In this document: in pieces, positions 26,050 to 35,090 of the stretch
Position numbering within the stretch: position 1 is the stretch's first letter
Layout of the letters: each line of letters starts with the position of its first letter
Assembly (NCBI GenBank): GCA_949283575.1
Contig: CASDSU010000028.1
Span: 1 to 64,000 of the forward strand
Reading direction: 5' to 3'
From: an uncultured Eubacteriales bacterium
GTDB lineage: Bacteria > Bacillota > Clostridia > TANB77 > UBA1234
Length of the DNA stretch: 64,000 bases
The notes under the pieces: model-generated
Seen by the model: only the letters and a program-made list of their open reading frames with translations
Database searches by the model: none
What the model was told of the DNA's origin: nothing
Position numbers and translations under genes: made by a program

Positions 26050-28476
26050 TTATTTTACTTTCACACTGACTTTTTCATCCACAAAATCTATCACCACATT
26101 GTTTCCATTTTGAACTTTTCCATCCAAAATTTCTTCTGCTAATGTGTCTTCGATTAGTGATTGTATCGCTCTTCTAAGCGGTCTTGCACCATATGCTGGA
26201 TCAAATCCTTTTTTAGCAATGTGTTTTTTCATTGCATCTGTAACTTCAATAGTAATGTTTCTTTCAGCTAGTCTTCCTGTAGAATTTCTTATCATTATCT
26301 CTACAATTTTCTCTATTTCCATTTCATCCAAAGGCTTGAATACTATTAATTCATCAATCCTATTTAAAAATTCAGGTCTGAATGCTTTTTTCAATTCTGA
26401 CATTACATCATTTTTTATTTGCTCATAATTTTTTTCTTTATTTTCCGCATTATTAAAACCTATTGTTTTTTGCTCTGTAATGTTTCTTGCTCCTACATTT
26501 GACGTCATAATTATAACTGTATTTTTAAAATCAACAAGTCTTCCTTGAGAATCAGTTAATCGTCCGTCTTCCAAGATTTGAAGTAATATATTGAATACAT
26601 CTGGATGCGCTTTTTCAATTTCATCAAATAAAATTACTGCATAAGGTTTTCTTCTAACTTTCTCCGTTAATTGACCACCCTCTTCATAGCCAACATATCC
26701 AGGAGGTGAACCTATAAGCTTTGCAACTGTGTGCTTTTCCATATATTCAGACATATCAATTCTTATCATTGAATTTTCGTCACCAAATAAACATTCTGCA
26801 AGAGCTTTACAAGTTTCAGTTTTACCAACACCTGTTGGCCCAAGAAAAATAAATGAACCAATCGGTCTCTTTGGATCTTTTAGACCAACTCTTCCTCTTC
26901 TTACAGCCTTACTAACTGCAGTGATTGCAACCTCTTGACCAATTACTCTTTTATGAAGTTCTTCCTCTAGATTCTTAAGTTTTGCGGTTTCAGCTTCAGT
27001 AAGCTTATTTACCGGGATATTGGTCCATTTTGAAATTACTTCTGCAATTTCGTTTTCAGTAACATTTGTAGTTGCAATTTGATTTTTCTGTGTCCACTCT
27101 AATTTTACTTTTTCTAATTTTTCTTTCTCTTTTTGTTCCTTATCTCTAAGTTTTGCAGCTTTTTCAAAATTTTGAGTGTTTATTGCATCCTCTTTTTCTT
27201 TTACAATTTCAGCAATTTTTTCTTCAATTTTCTTAACTTCTTTTGGAGCAGTAAGAGATTGCAATTTCACTCTTGATGCAGCTTCATCCATCAAATCGAT
27301 TGCCTTATCTGGCAAATATCTATCATTAACATATCTTGAAGATAACTCAACCGCAGCTTTTATAGCATCATCCGTTATTTTCACTTTATGGTGCGCTTCG
27401 TATTTATCCCTTATTCCAGCCAAAATTTGAATTGCCTCTTCTGTAGTTGGTTCTCCAACTAATACTGGTTGAAATCTTCTTTCCAAAGCCGCATCCTTCT
27501 CAATGTATTTTCTATACTCATTTAAAGTTGTTGCACCAATCACCTGAATCTCAGCTCTTGCAAGTAAAGGCTTTAAAATATTAGCAGCATCAATTGCCCC
27601 TTCTGCAGCACCAGCACCAACAATCGTATGAATTTCATCAATAAATAAAACTACATTGCCAGCTTTTTTTATTTCTTGAAGGCACTTCTTTAGTCGTTCT
27701 TCAAAGTCTCCTCTATACTTTGCGCCAGCCACAATTGAAGAAATATCTAACGTTACTACTCTTTTATTTTTCAAATTTTCAGGAACTTCTCCAGCAACAA
27801 CTTTTTCAGCAAGTCCTTCTACCACAGCTGTTTTACCAACACCAGGTTCACCAATCAAACAAGGATTATTCTTTGTTCTTCTACTCAAAATTTGAATAAT
27901 TCTATCAATTTCTTCTTCTCTTCCAATTATCGGATCAAGTTTTCCCTCACTTGCTTCAAAAGTCAAATCTTTTCCAAATTGATTTAATGTTGGAGTTTGA
28001 TTATTAGGATTCTTCTTGTGAGTTATTGTATTACCACTCTTTTCGTCTGTTAGCATTTTTATTAAAGTCGAAAATAGTTTTTGAATATCAACACCAAGTT
28101 CTGCAATAATTCTAGAAGCTACGCTATCCCCTTCTTTTAAAATTCCAAGAAGTAAATGTTCTGTACCAATAAAATTATTATTAAGTCTTTTAGCTTCGAT
28201 AAAACTCGTTTCAAAAACCCTTTTCGTCCTTGGCGTAAATCCATCAGGCGGAATACTTAAAGGCTCATCTCTACCAATCAACTCTTCTATCAACTCTTCT
28301 ATTTTTTCTTCAGTTACATTTTGCTCTTCAAGAACTTTATACGCAAGTCCAGTTCCTTCTCTTACAAGACCACAAAGCAGATGCTCAGTCCCTACATAAT
28401 TGTGACCAAACTCGCCTGCAACCTCCTGCGCCAGCGCAATCGCTCTCTCAGCTCTATTCGTAAACTTATAAACCAT
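26050..28476 (-). CDS. clpC: ATP-dependent Clp protease ATPase subunit ClpC
   Basis: HSP100 unfoldase that feeds substrates, including arginine-phosphorylated proteins, to ClpP. The 808 residues show two Clp_N repeats (about 1-140) and D1 with Walker [14 protein letters not shown] near 211 and Walker B LFIDEIH. A UVR segment lies near 425-455 and D2 has [14 protein letters not shown] near 545. A C-terminal D2-small domain ends the protein. The UVR/M domain marks ClpC rather than ClpB or ClpA. Start ATG 28476 follows AAAGGAGG. It is the last gene of the CtsR operon. Confidence 0.97.
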   Translation of the reverse strand: MVYKFTNRAERAIALAQEVAGEFGHNYVGTEHLLCGLVREGTGLAYKVLEEQNVTEEKIEELIEELIGRDEPLSIPPDGFTPRTKRVFETSFIEAKRLNNNFIGTEHLLLGILKEGDSVASRIIAELGVDIQKLFSTLIKMLTDEKSGNTITHKKNPNNQTPTLNQFGKDLTFEASEGKLDPIIGREEEIDRIIQILSRRTKNNPCLIGEPGVGKTAVVEGLAEKVVAGEVPENLKNKRVVTLDISSIVAGAKYRGDFEERLKKCLQEIKKAGNVVLFIDEIHTIVGAGAAEGAIDAANILKPLLARAEIQVIGATTLNEYRKYIEKDAALERRFQPVLVGEPTTEEAIQILAGIRDKYEAHHKVKITDDAIKAAVELSSRYVNDRYLPDKAIDLMDEAASRVKLQSLTAPKEVKKIEEKIAEIVKEKEDAINTQNFEKAAKLRDKEQKEKEKLEKVKLEWTQKNQIATTNVTENEIAEVISKWTNIPVNKLTEAETAKLKNLEEELHKRVIGQEVAITAVSKAVRRGRVGLKDPKRPIGSFIFLGPTGVGKTETCKALAECLFGDENSMIRIDMSEYMEKHTVAKLIGSPPGYVGYEEGGQLTEKVRRKPYAVILFDEIEKAHPDVFNILLQILEDGRLTDSQGRLVDFKNTVIIMTSNVGARNITEQKTIGFNNAENKEKNYEQIKNDVMSELKKAFRPEFLNRIDELIVFKPLDEMEIEKIVEIMIRNSTGRLAERNITIEVTDAMKKHIAKKGFDPAYGARPLRRAIQSLIEDTLAEEILDGKVQNGNNVVIDFVDEKVSVKVK

Positions 28477-28497
28477 ACAAAACCTCCTTTTTCTAAT

Positions 28498-29499
28498 TTA
28501 TCTCTGTATTATTTTCTGAATCAACTCAGCTCTTTTTATATCTAATTCTTTAGCACTTACAGTTTCTTTTATGCATTTCTGAAGTGTTGCCGATTTTGAA
28601 ATAACATTAATTTCATTAATTTTTCTGGAATCTATTTCAGTTATTATTCCCATTGAAACTCCAAGTTTCACCATTGAAATTAATTTTTCACTTTCAGCAT
28701 AAGTAAGTTTTTTAGCACATGATAATGTTCCAAAATCTCTGTAAAGTTTATCTTCAAACTCTATTCCTCTTGATTTCAAAAATTCACGTGCATTTCTTTC
28801 TTGTTCAATCAATTTATATACTACTGACTTAACATTATTAATTATTTCCAAATTTGTTAATCCTAAACTTATTTTATTTGAAACTTGATACATATCACCA
28901 ATAGCTTCTGTTCCTTCTCCGTAAACTCCCCTTACATTTATATTAACTTTATTTACTACATCTATTACTTTACCAATTTTTCTAGTTATTCTAAGCGCAG
29001 GCAAATGAAGCATTACAGATGCTCTAAGTCCTGTTCCTATATTTGTCGGACATGTTGTTAAGAATCCGTATAAATCGCTGTATGCATACTCTAATTTTTC
29101 ATCTATTTCATCATCTATTTTTTGAGCATCATTCAAAGCATTTTCTAACTCTAAACCTGGCTTCAAAACTTGAATTCGTATATGATCTTCTTCATTTAAC
29201 ATTACACAAACATCCTCTGCTGTATTAAGTAAAACAGCAGCATCTTTTTGCTTTAGCATATCTCTACTAATTATATGTTTTTCAACTAAACTCATTCTCA
29301 TAAGTTCATCTAACTCGTCAAGTTTAATATATTGAAGCCCTGAAACAATACCATTTCCTTTAAAATTTTCTAAAACTCTTTTTAGTTCTGTCTCATCCGC
29401 TACCGAAGTAAATTTATAACCTCTCAAATTTCTTGCAAATCTAATTCTTGTACTAACTACAACATCTGATTCTGGACCATTTTCAAAATACCAACTCAT
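28498..29499 (-). CDS. mcsB: Protein arginine kinase McsB
   Basis: Phosphorylates arginine side chains, marking proteins (including CtsR) for ClpCP degradation. The 333 residues have the guanido kinase fold: VSTRIRFARNLRGYKF at the N-terminus and FLTTCPTNIGTGLRASVMLH with the conserved catalytic-site cysteine. RGVYGEGTEA is the phosphoarginine-related loop. Start ATG 29499 lies two bases after mcsA. Its activator McsA and target regulator CtsR are encoded immediately upstream. Confidence 0.97.
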   Translation of the reverse strand: MSWYFENGPESDVVVSTRIRFARNLRGYKFTSVADETELKRVLENFKGNGIVSGLQYIKLDELDELMRMSLVEKHIISRDMLKQKDAAVLLNTAEDVCVMLNEEDHIRIQVLKPGLELENALNDAQKIDDEIDEKLEYAYSDLYGFLTTCPTNIGTGLRASVMLHLPALRITRKIGKVIDVVNKVNINVRGVYGEGTEAIGDMYQVSNKISLGLTNLEIINNVKSVVYKLIEQERNAREFLKSRGIEFEDKLYRDFGTLSCAKKLTYAESEKLISMVKLGVSMGIITEIDSRKINEINVISKSATLQKCIKETVSAKELDIKRAELIQKIIQR

Positions 29500-29501
29500 G
29501 T

Positions 29502-30044
29502 TTATTCACCTCTTTCTCTTTCATTTAATGATTTTTCTAAAATTTTTATTTTATCTCTTAGTATCGCAGCTTGCTCATAATCTTCATTTCTAATACATTT
29601 TTCAATCTCTTCTTTTAATTTTGCGATTTCAGATTTTATATCCGTATCTTTATCTTTTTGCCTTGCAGCACCATGTCTTTTATAATGAGCAGATTCAACA
29701 TGACGATTACTTCCATGAAGTCTTTTTATAACATTATCTAATCTCTTACTAAAAACTTTATAACAATTTTCACAACCAATTAATCCATTTGTCGCAAAAT
29801 CATCATATTTCATTCCACACACATCACATGACAATTCATCAGAAAGCTCTATAGGCTTAACTATAGTTTCACCACCAAATAGTGATGAAAAGATATTATC
29901 AAATCCGAAATGCATATCAAAATTCATATCAATTTTCATATCTTTTGCACATTTTTCACAAAGATACATTTCATCTTTTTCTCCATTTATCATTTGCATA
30001 TACTTAATATTTGCTTCATGTTCTCCACAATTTTGACATTTCAT
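29502..30044 (-). CDS. mcsA: McsB activator McsA (zinc-binding, UVR domain)
   Basis: Activates the McsB kinase and assists ClpC/CtsR control. The ATG at 30044 gives the standard start KCQNCGEHEA. A GTG three codons upstream is too close to the AGGAG site. The 180 residues have CxxC zinc motifs (CQNC, CEKC, CDVC, CENC) and a C-terminal UVR domain (AKLKEEIEKCIRNEDYEQAA, then ILRDKIKILE). It is placed between ctsR and mcsB. Confidence 0.95.
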   Translation of the reverse strand: MKCQNCGEHEANIKYMQMINGEKDEMYLCEKCAKDMKIDMNFDMHFGFDNIFSSLFGGETIVKPIELSDELSCDVCGMKYDDFATNGLIGCENCYKVFSKRLDNVIKRLHGSNRHVESAHYKRHGAARQKDKDTDIKSEIAKLKEEIEKCIRNEDYEQAAILRDKIKILEKSLNERERGE

Positions 30045-30061
30045 AAAAATCACTCTCCTAC

Positions 30062-30508
30062 TTATATTAAATTTATCAACATATTTTTAAAAATTCGTGT
30101 CCTAACTAAATCTCTGTATTCTCTAGGAAGACCTAGAACTTTATCGTTCGTTGCAACTTTAAGAAGCTTAGCAGTCTTAGCGTCAATTACATTATAATCC
30201 ACCATATTATTAATAATTATTCCCGCTTCTTGTTGAGATAAACTTTCTTCAAGGGAATTTATTAGATGCATTATATATCTATCTTTTGTAATATCAATTC
30301 TTTTAATTTTGATATTACCTCCACCACCTCTTCGACTTTCTACATAATACCCTCTTTCAGGACTAAACCTTGTGCTTATTACATAGTTAATTTGAGACGG
30401 CACACAATTAAAATATTCTGCAAGTTCATTTCTGCCAAACTCTACAAAATCATCGCTATCAGCAATTAATTCTTTGATATATTCTTCTATCACTTCAGAT
30501 AATCTCAT
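30062..30508 (-). CDS. ctsR: Heat-shock/stress repressor CtsR
   Basis: Winged-helix repressor of clp genes in Bacillota. The 148 residues from ATG 30508 show MRLSEVIEEYIKELI at the start and GRNELAEYFNCVPSQINYVI, the helix-turn-helix. SPERGYYVESRRGGGGNIKI is the DNA-binding beta-wing with its glycine-rich tip, which McsB and heat affect in homologues. It is the first gene of ctsR-mcsA-mcsB-clpC and is preceded by a perfect CtsR operator, so it is almost certainly autoregulated. Confidence 0.96.
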   Translation of the reverse strand: MRLSEVIEEYIKELIADSDDFVEFGRNELAEYFNCVPSQINYVISTRFSPERGYYVESRRGGGGNIKIKRIDITKDRYIMHLINSLEESLSQQEAGIIINNMVDYNVIDAKTAKLLKVATNDKVLGLPREYRDLVRTRIFKNMLINLI

Positions 30509-30527
30509 CACATCACCTCGTTTTAAC

Positions 30528-30544
30528 TTTGACTTTCTTTGACC
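30528..30544 (-). promoter_or_regulatory. CtsR operator (direct heptad repeat)
   Basis: The minus strand reads GGTCAAAGAAAGTCAAA, a full match to the CtsR box RGTCAAANANRGTCAAA. It lies about 20 bases before the ctsR start. Confidence 0.92.
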
Positions 30545-30590
30545 TTTAGTTAGATTTTATCACTATATTTTTATTTGTCAAGAAAATTTA

Positions 30591-30619
30591 TTGAAAAATT
30601 ATGTAAATTGTGTTAAAAT
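30591..30619 (+). promoter_or_regulatory. Promoter of the 30662 gene
   Basis: TTGAAA, 17-base spacer with ATGTAA, TAAAAT. Confidence 0.7.
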
Positions 30620-30661
30620 TTCAAATGTGCATAATTCACTATACAAAGGAGGTCACTATCA

Positions 30662-31105
30662 ATGGCCATAGAAACCCACGTTTTGACCGAAACTGCCATT
30701 ATATATGGCTGGAACTCTCTTTGCTCTGAGCATTCCCGCTTTTGCAAAGAAGACGCATGCAAGCACGCATATTTCAACGGTACAGAGCTTGTAATCGACA
30801 TTATGGAAGAGAAAACTTCTGAAGGAACATCTTACCGGATGCTCGCACCTACGCCGCAAAAATGTCCCGTTACCATGGACGAAATCAAAGAAATGGTCGA
30901 AGAAAATGACCTGATCTTCGTACATGAAATTGTGGATGCACTTCGCAAAGGCTACCGAAACGAGTGGTTTTCTGAAATCTGCAAACAGAACGACATTACC
31001 GACTACCTTCCCTATGTGTTTTATAACAATGGACTACTGGAACTTCATATCGCAGAGTTCAAGGCACCTTCTGGGAAGCGTAAATTTATCATGTTGCCTC
31101 ATTAA
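30662..31105 (+). CDS. Unknown 147-residue protein, GC-richer single-gene cassette
   Basis: I do not recognise it. Start ATG 30662 follows AAAGGAGGTC. The protein is soluble, with several cysteines in the first third (LCSEHSRFCKEDACKH) and an acidic central helix (MDEIKEMVEENDLIF). Codon use stands out: CGC/CGG/CGT for arginine, GAC/ATC/TTC rather than the A/T-ending forms of its neighbours. It is flanked by its own promoter and a strong terminator, with no operon partner. Foreign origin is inferred from composition. Confidence 0.7.
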   Translation: MAIETHVLTETAIIYGWNSLCSEHSRFCKEDACKHAYFNGTELVIDIMEEKTSEGTSYRMLAPTPQKCPVTMDEIKEMVEENDLIFVHEIVDALRKGYRNEWFSEICKQNDITDYLPYVFYNNGLLELHIAEFKAPSGKRKFIMLPH

Positions 31106-31113
31106 TCAAGAGG

Positions 31114-31434
31114 TCACACTCCCAACACGCTCTTGTGTTGGGGGTTTTTTTTAGACTCGGGGACGTCCATTGCCTTCTTCGCGATGTAGCCATACTTGAT
31201 CTTTCTGAAATGCTCCGGATGCGTGGTATTGTATCCTTTTGCATCAGTTCGGCATTCATTCAGCAAGTAACCAACTGCGCCGATACGGCCATTCTCGATG
31301 TCATCAGCATCGCTGATAATCTCGATATACTGACGCGCAACAGCCGGAACGCCATTCGTACCAATAAGTGCAAGTCGACCATGAAACATCATGACTGCAG
31401 CACCCTACCGTCATTTCTAACCACAGTCCTTTCT
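31114..31434 (-). pseudogene. Broken GC-richer gene, unknown product
   Basis: A GTG at 31434 with AAAGAAAGGA upstream opens VRNDGRVLQS and stops at a TGA near 31400. A second frame continues as FHGRLALIGTNGVPAVARQY, then IGAVGYLLNECRTDAKGYN, and runs into the terminator hairpin of the neighbouring gene. The protein-like composition and CGN codons suggest a real gene that has lost its frame and its 3' end. The plus-strand frame over the same stretch starts inside the terminator and is less likely. Function is unknown. Confidence 0.45.
31121..31152 (+). terminator. Terminator of the 30662 gene
   Basis: CCCAACAC/GTGTTGGG stem followed by eight T. Confidence 0.9.
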
Positions 31435-31487
31435 TTTACAAAATGAGTATGAAACCGTACTAATTACGCCATATTTTATGTAAATAT

Positions 31488-32990
31488 TCAATTAAAAATT
31501 TGCTGATTAAACATAAACAATCCTCTTCTTCTCTTGTTTCCAAAATTATTAAAATGATCTATTTTAAGATTCTTTAAAAACTCTGCATAATCCTCAAATT
31601 TATTTTCAAAATAAAATTTTGCTAAGACGTCAAACCATTCTTCCGCGCTTATTTTTCTATCCATATATCCATTTTCTTTAGCATACACCGAAAGCTCAAA
31701 ATAAAATTCAAATGGAGTATCAAATTTCTCCTCAACAAATTTCAAAGAATTTTTGTATCTAGCAGAATTATAAAAAATATCAACCATTTCTTCTACATTT
31801 TTTAGCTTTGTTATTTCCTCAAATGAAATAAATTTATTCTCCAAAATTTCATACGGCGGATAACTCGTATACTTATAGTCATAAAGCTCCTTTTCATTTG
31901 TAATTTGACAGCCGCTAAGTAATTTCAAAAAGCCAAGTTGCAATTCTGTAGGTCTTAAATCATACACATCATTAAAAGACTCTTTAAACCTTTCATATCC
32001 CTCAAAAGGAAGACCTGCAATCAAATCCAAATGCGTAGTTATATTATTTTTTTGCATAATTCTTTTTGTAACTTTCGTAATCACATCAAAATCAGTATTT
32101 CGATTTATTGCCTTTATCGTTTCAGGATTTGTAGATTGTACACCAATTTCTAATCTAAAAGTATTTTCTGGAACAGTGTCAAAAAATTCTAAAATCTCAT
32201 CATCAATCAAATGAGCTGAAATTTCAAAATGGAACTCCGAAGATATATTATTTTCAAGTAAAAATCTCCAAATCTCAAGAGTACGTTTTTTATCATAATT
32301 GAAAGTTCTATCCACAAATTTCACTAATCTCACTTCAGCCTTCATCAAGATCAAAAGTTCTTCTTTTACTCTATTCATCTCAAACGGACGAATTCCCTTT
32401 ATCGTTGAGGATAAGCAATAGCTACAATTATATGGACAACCTCTAACAGTCTCAATATAAACAATTCTGCCATCATAATCTTCCACTATTTTATTTGCAA
32501 TTCGAGGAATTTTTTTTGTATCACAAACAATACCAATTTCACCAACATTAATTTCATCATTTTCCCTGTATGATACGTGTTTTAAAAACTCTTTATCATC
32601 TGAATCTAATTTTTCAATAAAATCAATAAGTTTCGGAAAAGTTTCCTCACCTTCACCAACAATAACATAGTCTACAGATGTATTTTCTCTTAGAACTTTT
32701 TCACTTTGATATGTAACCTCAGGTCCACCAAGAATTATCTTTACATTAGAATTTATCTTTTTAATATTCTCAGAAAGCTTCAAAATTTCTTCAATATTCC
32801 ACAAATACACACTAAATGCAATCACGTCCGCTTTTTGTGGAACAATTTCCCTTAGAATCTTCCCAAGTGGTTCATTAATTGTAAACTCTTTTAGCACGGC
32901 ATCTTTTTCATTTATCGTTTCGTATAAATATTTCAAGGCAATATTGGTATGCACATATTTTGTATTCAAAGTTGTTAATAAGATTTTCAT
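31488..32990 (-). CDS. B12-binding-domain radical SAM protein (DUF4080 family)
   Basis: The 500 residues from ATG 32990 (site AAGGAG) have an N-terminal cobalamin-binding-like Rossmann domain (about 1-135; LGGPEVTYQSEKVL, VDYVIVGEGEETFP). A radical SAM core follows with RGCPYNCSYCLSS, the CxxxCxxC iron-sulfur cluster motif, near 187. LEIGVQSTNPETIKAINRN is the Elp3-like segment. The C-terminal region fits DUF4080. Members probably modify tRNA or a small molecule, but no substrate is established. It is monocistronic. Confidence 0.87.
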   Translation of the reverse strand: MKILLTTLNTKYVHTNIALKYLYETINEKDAVLKEFTINEPLGKILREIVPQKADVIAFSVYLWNIEEILKLSENIKKINSNVKIILGGPEVTYQSEKVLRENTSVDYVIVGEGEETFPKLIDFIEKLDSDDKEFLKHVSYRENDEINVGEIGIVCDTKKIPRIANKIVEDYDGRIVYIETVRGCPYNCSYCLSSTIKGIRPFEMNRVKEELLILMKAEVRLVKFVDRTFNYDKKRTLEIWRFLLENNISSEFHFEISAHLIDDEILEFFDTVPENTFRLEIGVQSTNPETIKAINRNTDFDVITKVTKRIMQKNNITTHLDLIAGLPFEGYERFKESFNDVYDLRPTELQLGFLKLLSGCQITNEKELYDYKYTSYPPYEILENKFISFEEITKLKNVEEMVDIFYNSARYKNSLKFVEEKFDTPFEFYFELSVYAKENGYMDRKISAEEWFDVLAKFYFENKFEDYAEFLKNLKIDHFNNFGNKRRRGLFMFNQQIFN

Positions 32991-33176
32991 CAATTTCTCC
33001 TTATAATCCTAGATTTTCAGCAATTATATCACATCTAAAAACTTTTACGTTTAATTTTTTAATTTCGTTATCAATTTTAAATCTAATGCATATCATGTTA
33101 TTAGAATGTGCCTATTTATTAGAATAAAACTTTCTTCTAATAACTTAATATTTCTAAATTTAAGGAGGAACTTTTA

Positions 33177-33506
33177 ATGTTTGAGAATGACAAAAATGAA
33201 ATTTATGAATGTGACCAAAAATATTGTTCAATAATTGAGAAATTTTTAACAATTTGCCTTCCGGTCACAACAACACCAAATGTTTCTGTAGGTAGAATCA
33301 GAACAGAATGTTGTGGAAATCCAATAATTTCTCTAAAGAGACCTGATAATTGCCATAAAGATATGAATGATTGTCACTGCAAATTTACTATTGTTCAAAA
33401 GATGAAAGTTGAAATACCTATTGATTTCTCAGCGGATACTCATATTGATGATTTATTCGTTGATTGTGAATTAAAACCAGATTGCAGAGAATGCGATTGT
33501 AATTAA
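33177..33506 (+). CDS. Cysteine-rich 109-residue protein of unknown function
   Basis: Start ATG 33177 follows AAGGAGGA. About twelve cysteines are spread in pairs and CxC/CC arrangements (YECDQKYC, TECCGNP, NDCHCKF, CRECDCN). There is no signal peptide or membrane helix. It may be a metal-binding or disulfide-linked structural protein, possibly of coat type, but no family is recognised. Codon use is native. Composite-hairpin copy C follows it. Confidence 0.75.
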   Translation: MFENDKNEIYECDQKYCSIIEKFLTICLPVTTTPNVSVGRIRTECCGNPIISLKRPDNCHKDMNDCHCKFTIVQKMKVEIPIDFSADTHIDDLFVDCELKPDCRECDCN

Positions 33507-33529
33507 AATCTTTTAGATAATGAAAATTA

Positions 33530-33585
33530 GCAACCAAAAAAGTATTGTTTTTAAGTCTCAGACAATACTTTTTTGTTGTTTTAAT
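33530..33585. repeat. Composite hairpin repeat, copy C (inner stem deleted)
   Basis: Arms AAAAAAGTATTG and CAATACTTTTTT match copies B and D, but only TTTTTAAGTCTCAGA remains between them. The short form is a plausible terminator for the cysteine-rich gene. A REP half-site (AGAAACGTCCCATTC) follows at about 33604. Confidence 0.8.
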
Positions 33586-33656
33586 TAGTTTATATCTTTA
33601 AGAAAGAAACGTCCCATTCTTCAAAAATTTTATTTTCTCTTTTTCTTCAAATTTTC

Positions 33657-33785
33657 TAAATGCTGCGCCCTTTTCTTTTGTTCTTCTGGCGTCATCCACG
33701 CGTCAAATGTTGCTATAAATTCACCATATTCTGTTGCATCTTCAACTATTCCCTTTCCCTTTGTCCTAAAAATTTTTTCAGACAT
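33657..33785 (-). CDS. Small 42-residue protein
   Basis: ATG 33785 follows a perfect AAGGAGGTGA site at 33799-33790. The protein reads SEKIFRTKGKGIVEDATEYG, continues with EFIATFDAWMTPEEQKK, and stops at a TAG. It is charged and soluble, without a membrane segment. The ribosome binding site and native codon use make it credible despite its size. Function is unknown. Confidence 0.6.
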
Positions 33786-33836
33786 AACTATCACCTCCTT
33801 TTTATTTTATGGCAATATTTATTTTTTATTCTTTTA

Positions 33837-33865
33837 TTTACATTTAACTTTTAGGTTGATATACT
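33837..33865 (+). promoter_or_regulatory. Promoter of the AAA-CYTH gene
   Basis: TTTACA, 17-base spacer, TATACT. Confidence 0.55.
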
Positions 33866-33904
33866 TTGCCTGTAAAAATAACTTTTTAGGAGGGAAGCCT
33901 TAAA

Positions 33905-35017
33905 ATGAAGAACATCTATCGAATCGTTGCTACAGGCGGACCGTGTGCGGGTAAAACAACTGCTTTCGCACGTGTCGAACCGGAGCTTTCTGCTCTTGGT
34001 TTCAAAGTTTTCATCGCACCTGAAAGTTTTACCTTGCTTTATGGCTGTGGCATCAAGCTGCGTGAATATCGCAATGTGGAATTTCAGGACATGCTTTTCC
34101 GGACGCAACTTCATATGGAAAACCTCCTTAATGAAGCTGCTGAAAAGTGTGAAGAAGAAAATGTTCTCATCATTTACGACAGAGGCCTGCTCGATGGATT
34201 TGCGTACACCGCTCCCGACGACATCGCAGAAATTTTGAGAAGAAATGGTCAAACTATTAACTCTCTTATGAATCGCTACGATGCCGTAATTCATTTGATT
34301 ACCGCAGCTGATGGTGCAAAAGAAGCTTACCTTGCTAACATGAAAAGTAACAAGGCTCGTTATGAAACCGTCGAAGAAGCTATCGCTACTGACCGAGCTC
34401 TCATGAAAGTTTGGACTGGTCATCCTCATCTTAGAATCGTCGATAATAGTACTGACTTTTCCAAAAAAATCACTCGTTTCATTGCTGAAATCTGCGCTGT
34501 AATTGGTAAACCGGCTCCGCTGGAAATCGAAAAGAAGTTTCTTATCAAGCGACCCGACATTGATGAACTTGCTAAATTTGTCAACCTTTCTAAGTCCGAA
34601 ATCATCCAGACCTACCTCTGCGACGATGGTTCTGGCTATGAACGTCGGCTTCGCATGCGTGGTATTGACGGTGACTATACCTTCTTCTACACTGAAAAGC
34701 GTACCATTCTTAAAGGTGTTAGAATTGAGAATGAACGAAAAATTTCTGCAAAGGAATACTTTGACCTGCTAATTCAAAGCGATTGTCGTAAACGTCAGAT
34801 TCAGAAGACTCGTTACTGCTTCATTCACGACAATCTCTACTTTGAACTCGATATTTATCCCTTTTGGGAAGGTGTCGCAATCCTCGAAATCGAACTCACA
34901 TCTGAAGCTTCCAAGTTCAGAATTCCTGATTTCATTAATGTTTTGCAAGACGTAACTAACGACATTCATTACAGCAATTACCGTCTTGCGAGCGTTATTC
35001 CTGATGAAAATCTGTGA
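33905..35017 (+). CDS. P-loop NTPase fused to a CYTH-like domain (Ttd14/NadR-type AAA)
   Basis: The 370 residues begin with a P-loop domain of the AAA_28 (NadR/Ttd14) type: VATGGPCAGKTTAFARVEPE is Walker A, with IIYDRGLLDG downstream. From about residue 205 a CYTH-like triphosphate-tunnel domain follows: PLEIEKKFLIKRP is the ExExK signature, then ERRLRMRG and FELDIYPFWEG, which supply the basic and acidic tunnel residues. This architecture is known from insect Ttd14 and scattered bacteria, with a nucleotide or polyphosphate ligand likely. Codon use is GC-richer than the surroundings. It has its own promoter and terminator, and start ATG 33905 follows AGGAGGG. Confidence 0.82.
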   Translation: MKNIYRIVATGGPCAGKTTAFARVEPELSALGFKVFIAPESFTLLYGCGIKLREYRNVEFQDMLFRTQLHMENLLNEAAEKCEEENVLIIYDRGLLDGFAYTAPDDIAEILRRNGQTINSLMNRYDAVIHLITAADGAKEAYLANMKSNKARYETVEEAIATDRALMKVWTGHPHLRIVDNSTDFSKKITRFIAEICAVIGKPAPLEIEKKFLIKRPDIDELAKFVNLSKSEIIQTYLCDDGSGYERRLRMRGIDGDYTFFYTEKRTILKGVRIENERKISAKEYFDLLIQSDCRKRQIQKTRYCFIHDNLYFELDIYPFWEGVAILEIELTSEASKFRIPDFINVLQDVTNDIHYSNYRLASVIPDENL

Positions 35018-35044
35018 TACTATTGAATTTCGTTCACAAACATA

Positions 35045-35075
35045 AAGAGACGACATGAAATTGTCGTCTCTTTTC
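35045..35075 (+). terminator. Terminator of the AAA-CYTH gene
   Basis: AAGAGACGACA/TGTCGTCTCTT stem followed by TTCTTCTT. Confidence 0.85.
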
Positions 35076-35090
35076 TTCTTATTATTAATT

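Noticed and set aside
31135-31446. Plus-strand frame of 103 residues
   Set aside because: Its start lies in the terminator of the 30662 gene, and the minus frames look more protein-like.
33851-34429. Minus-strand frame within the AAA-CYTH gene
   Set aside because: Antisense shadow of a gene with clear P-loop and CYTH motifs.
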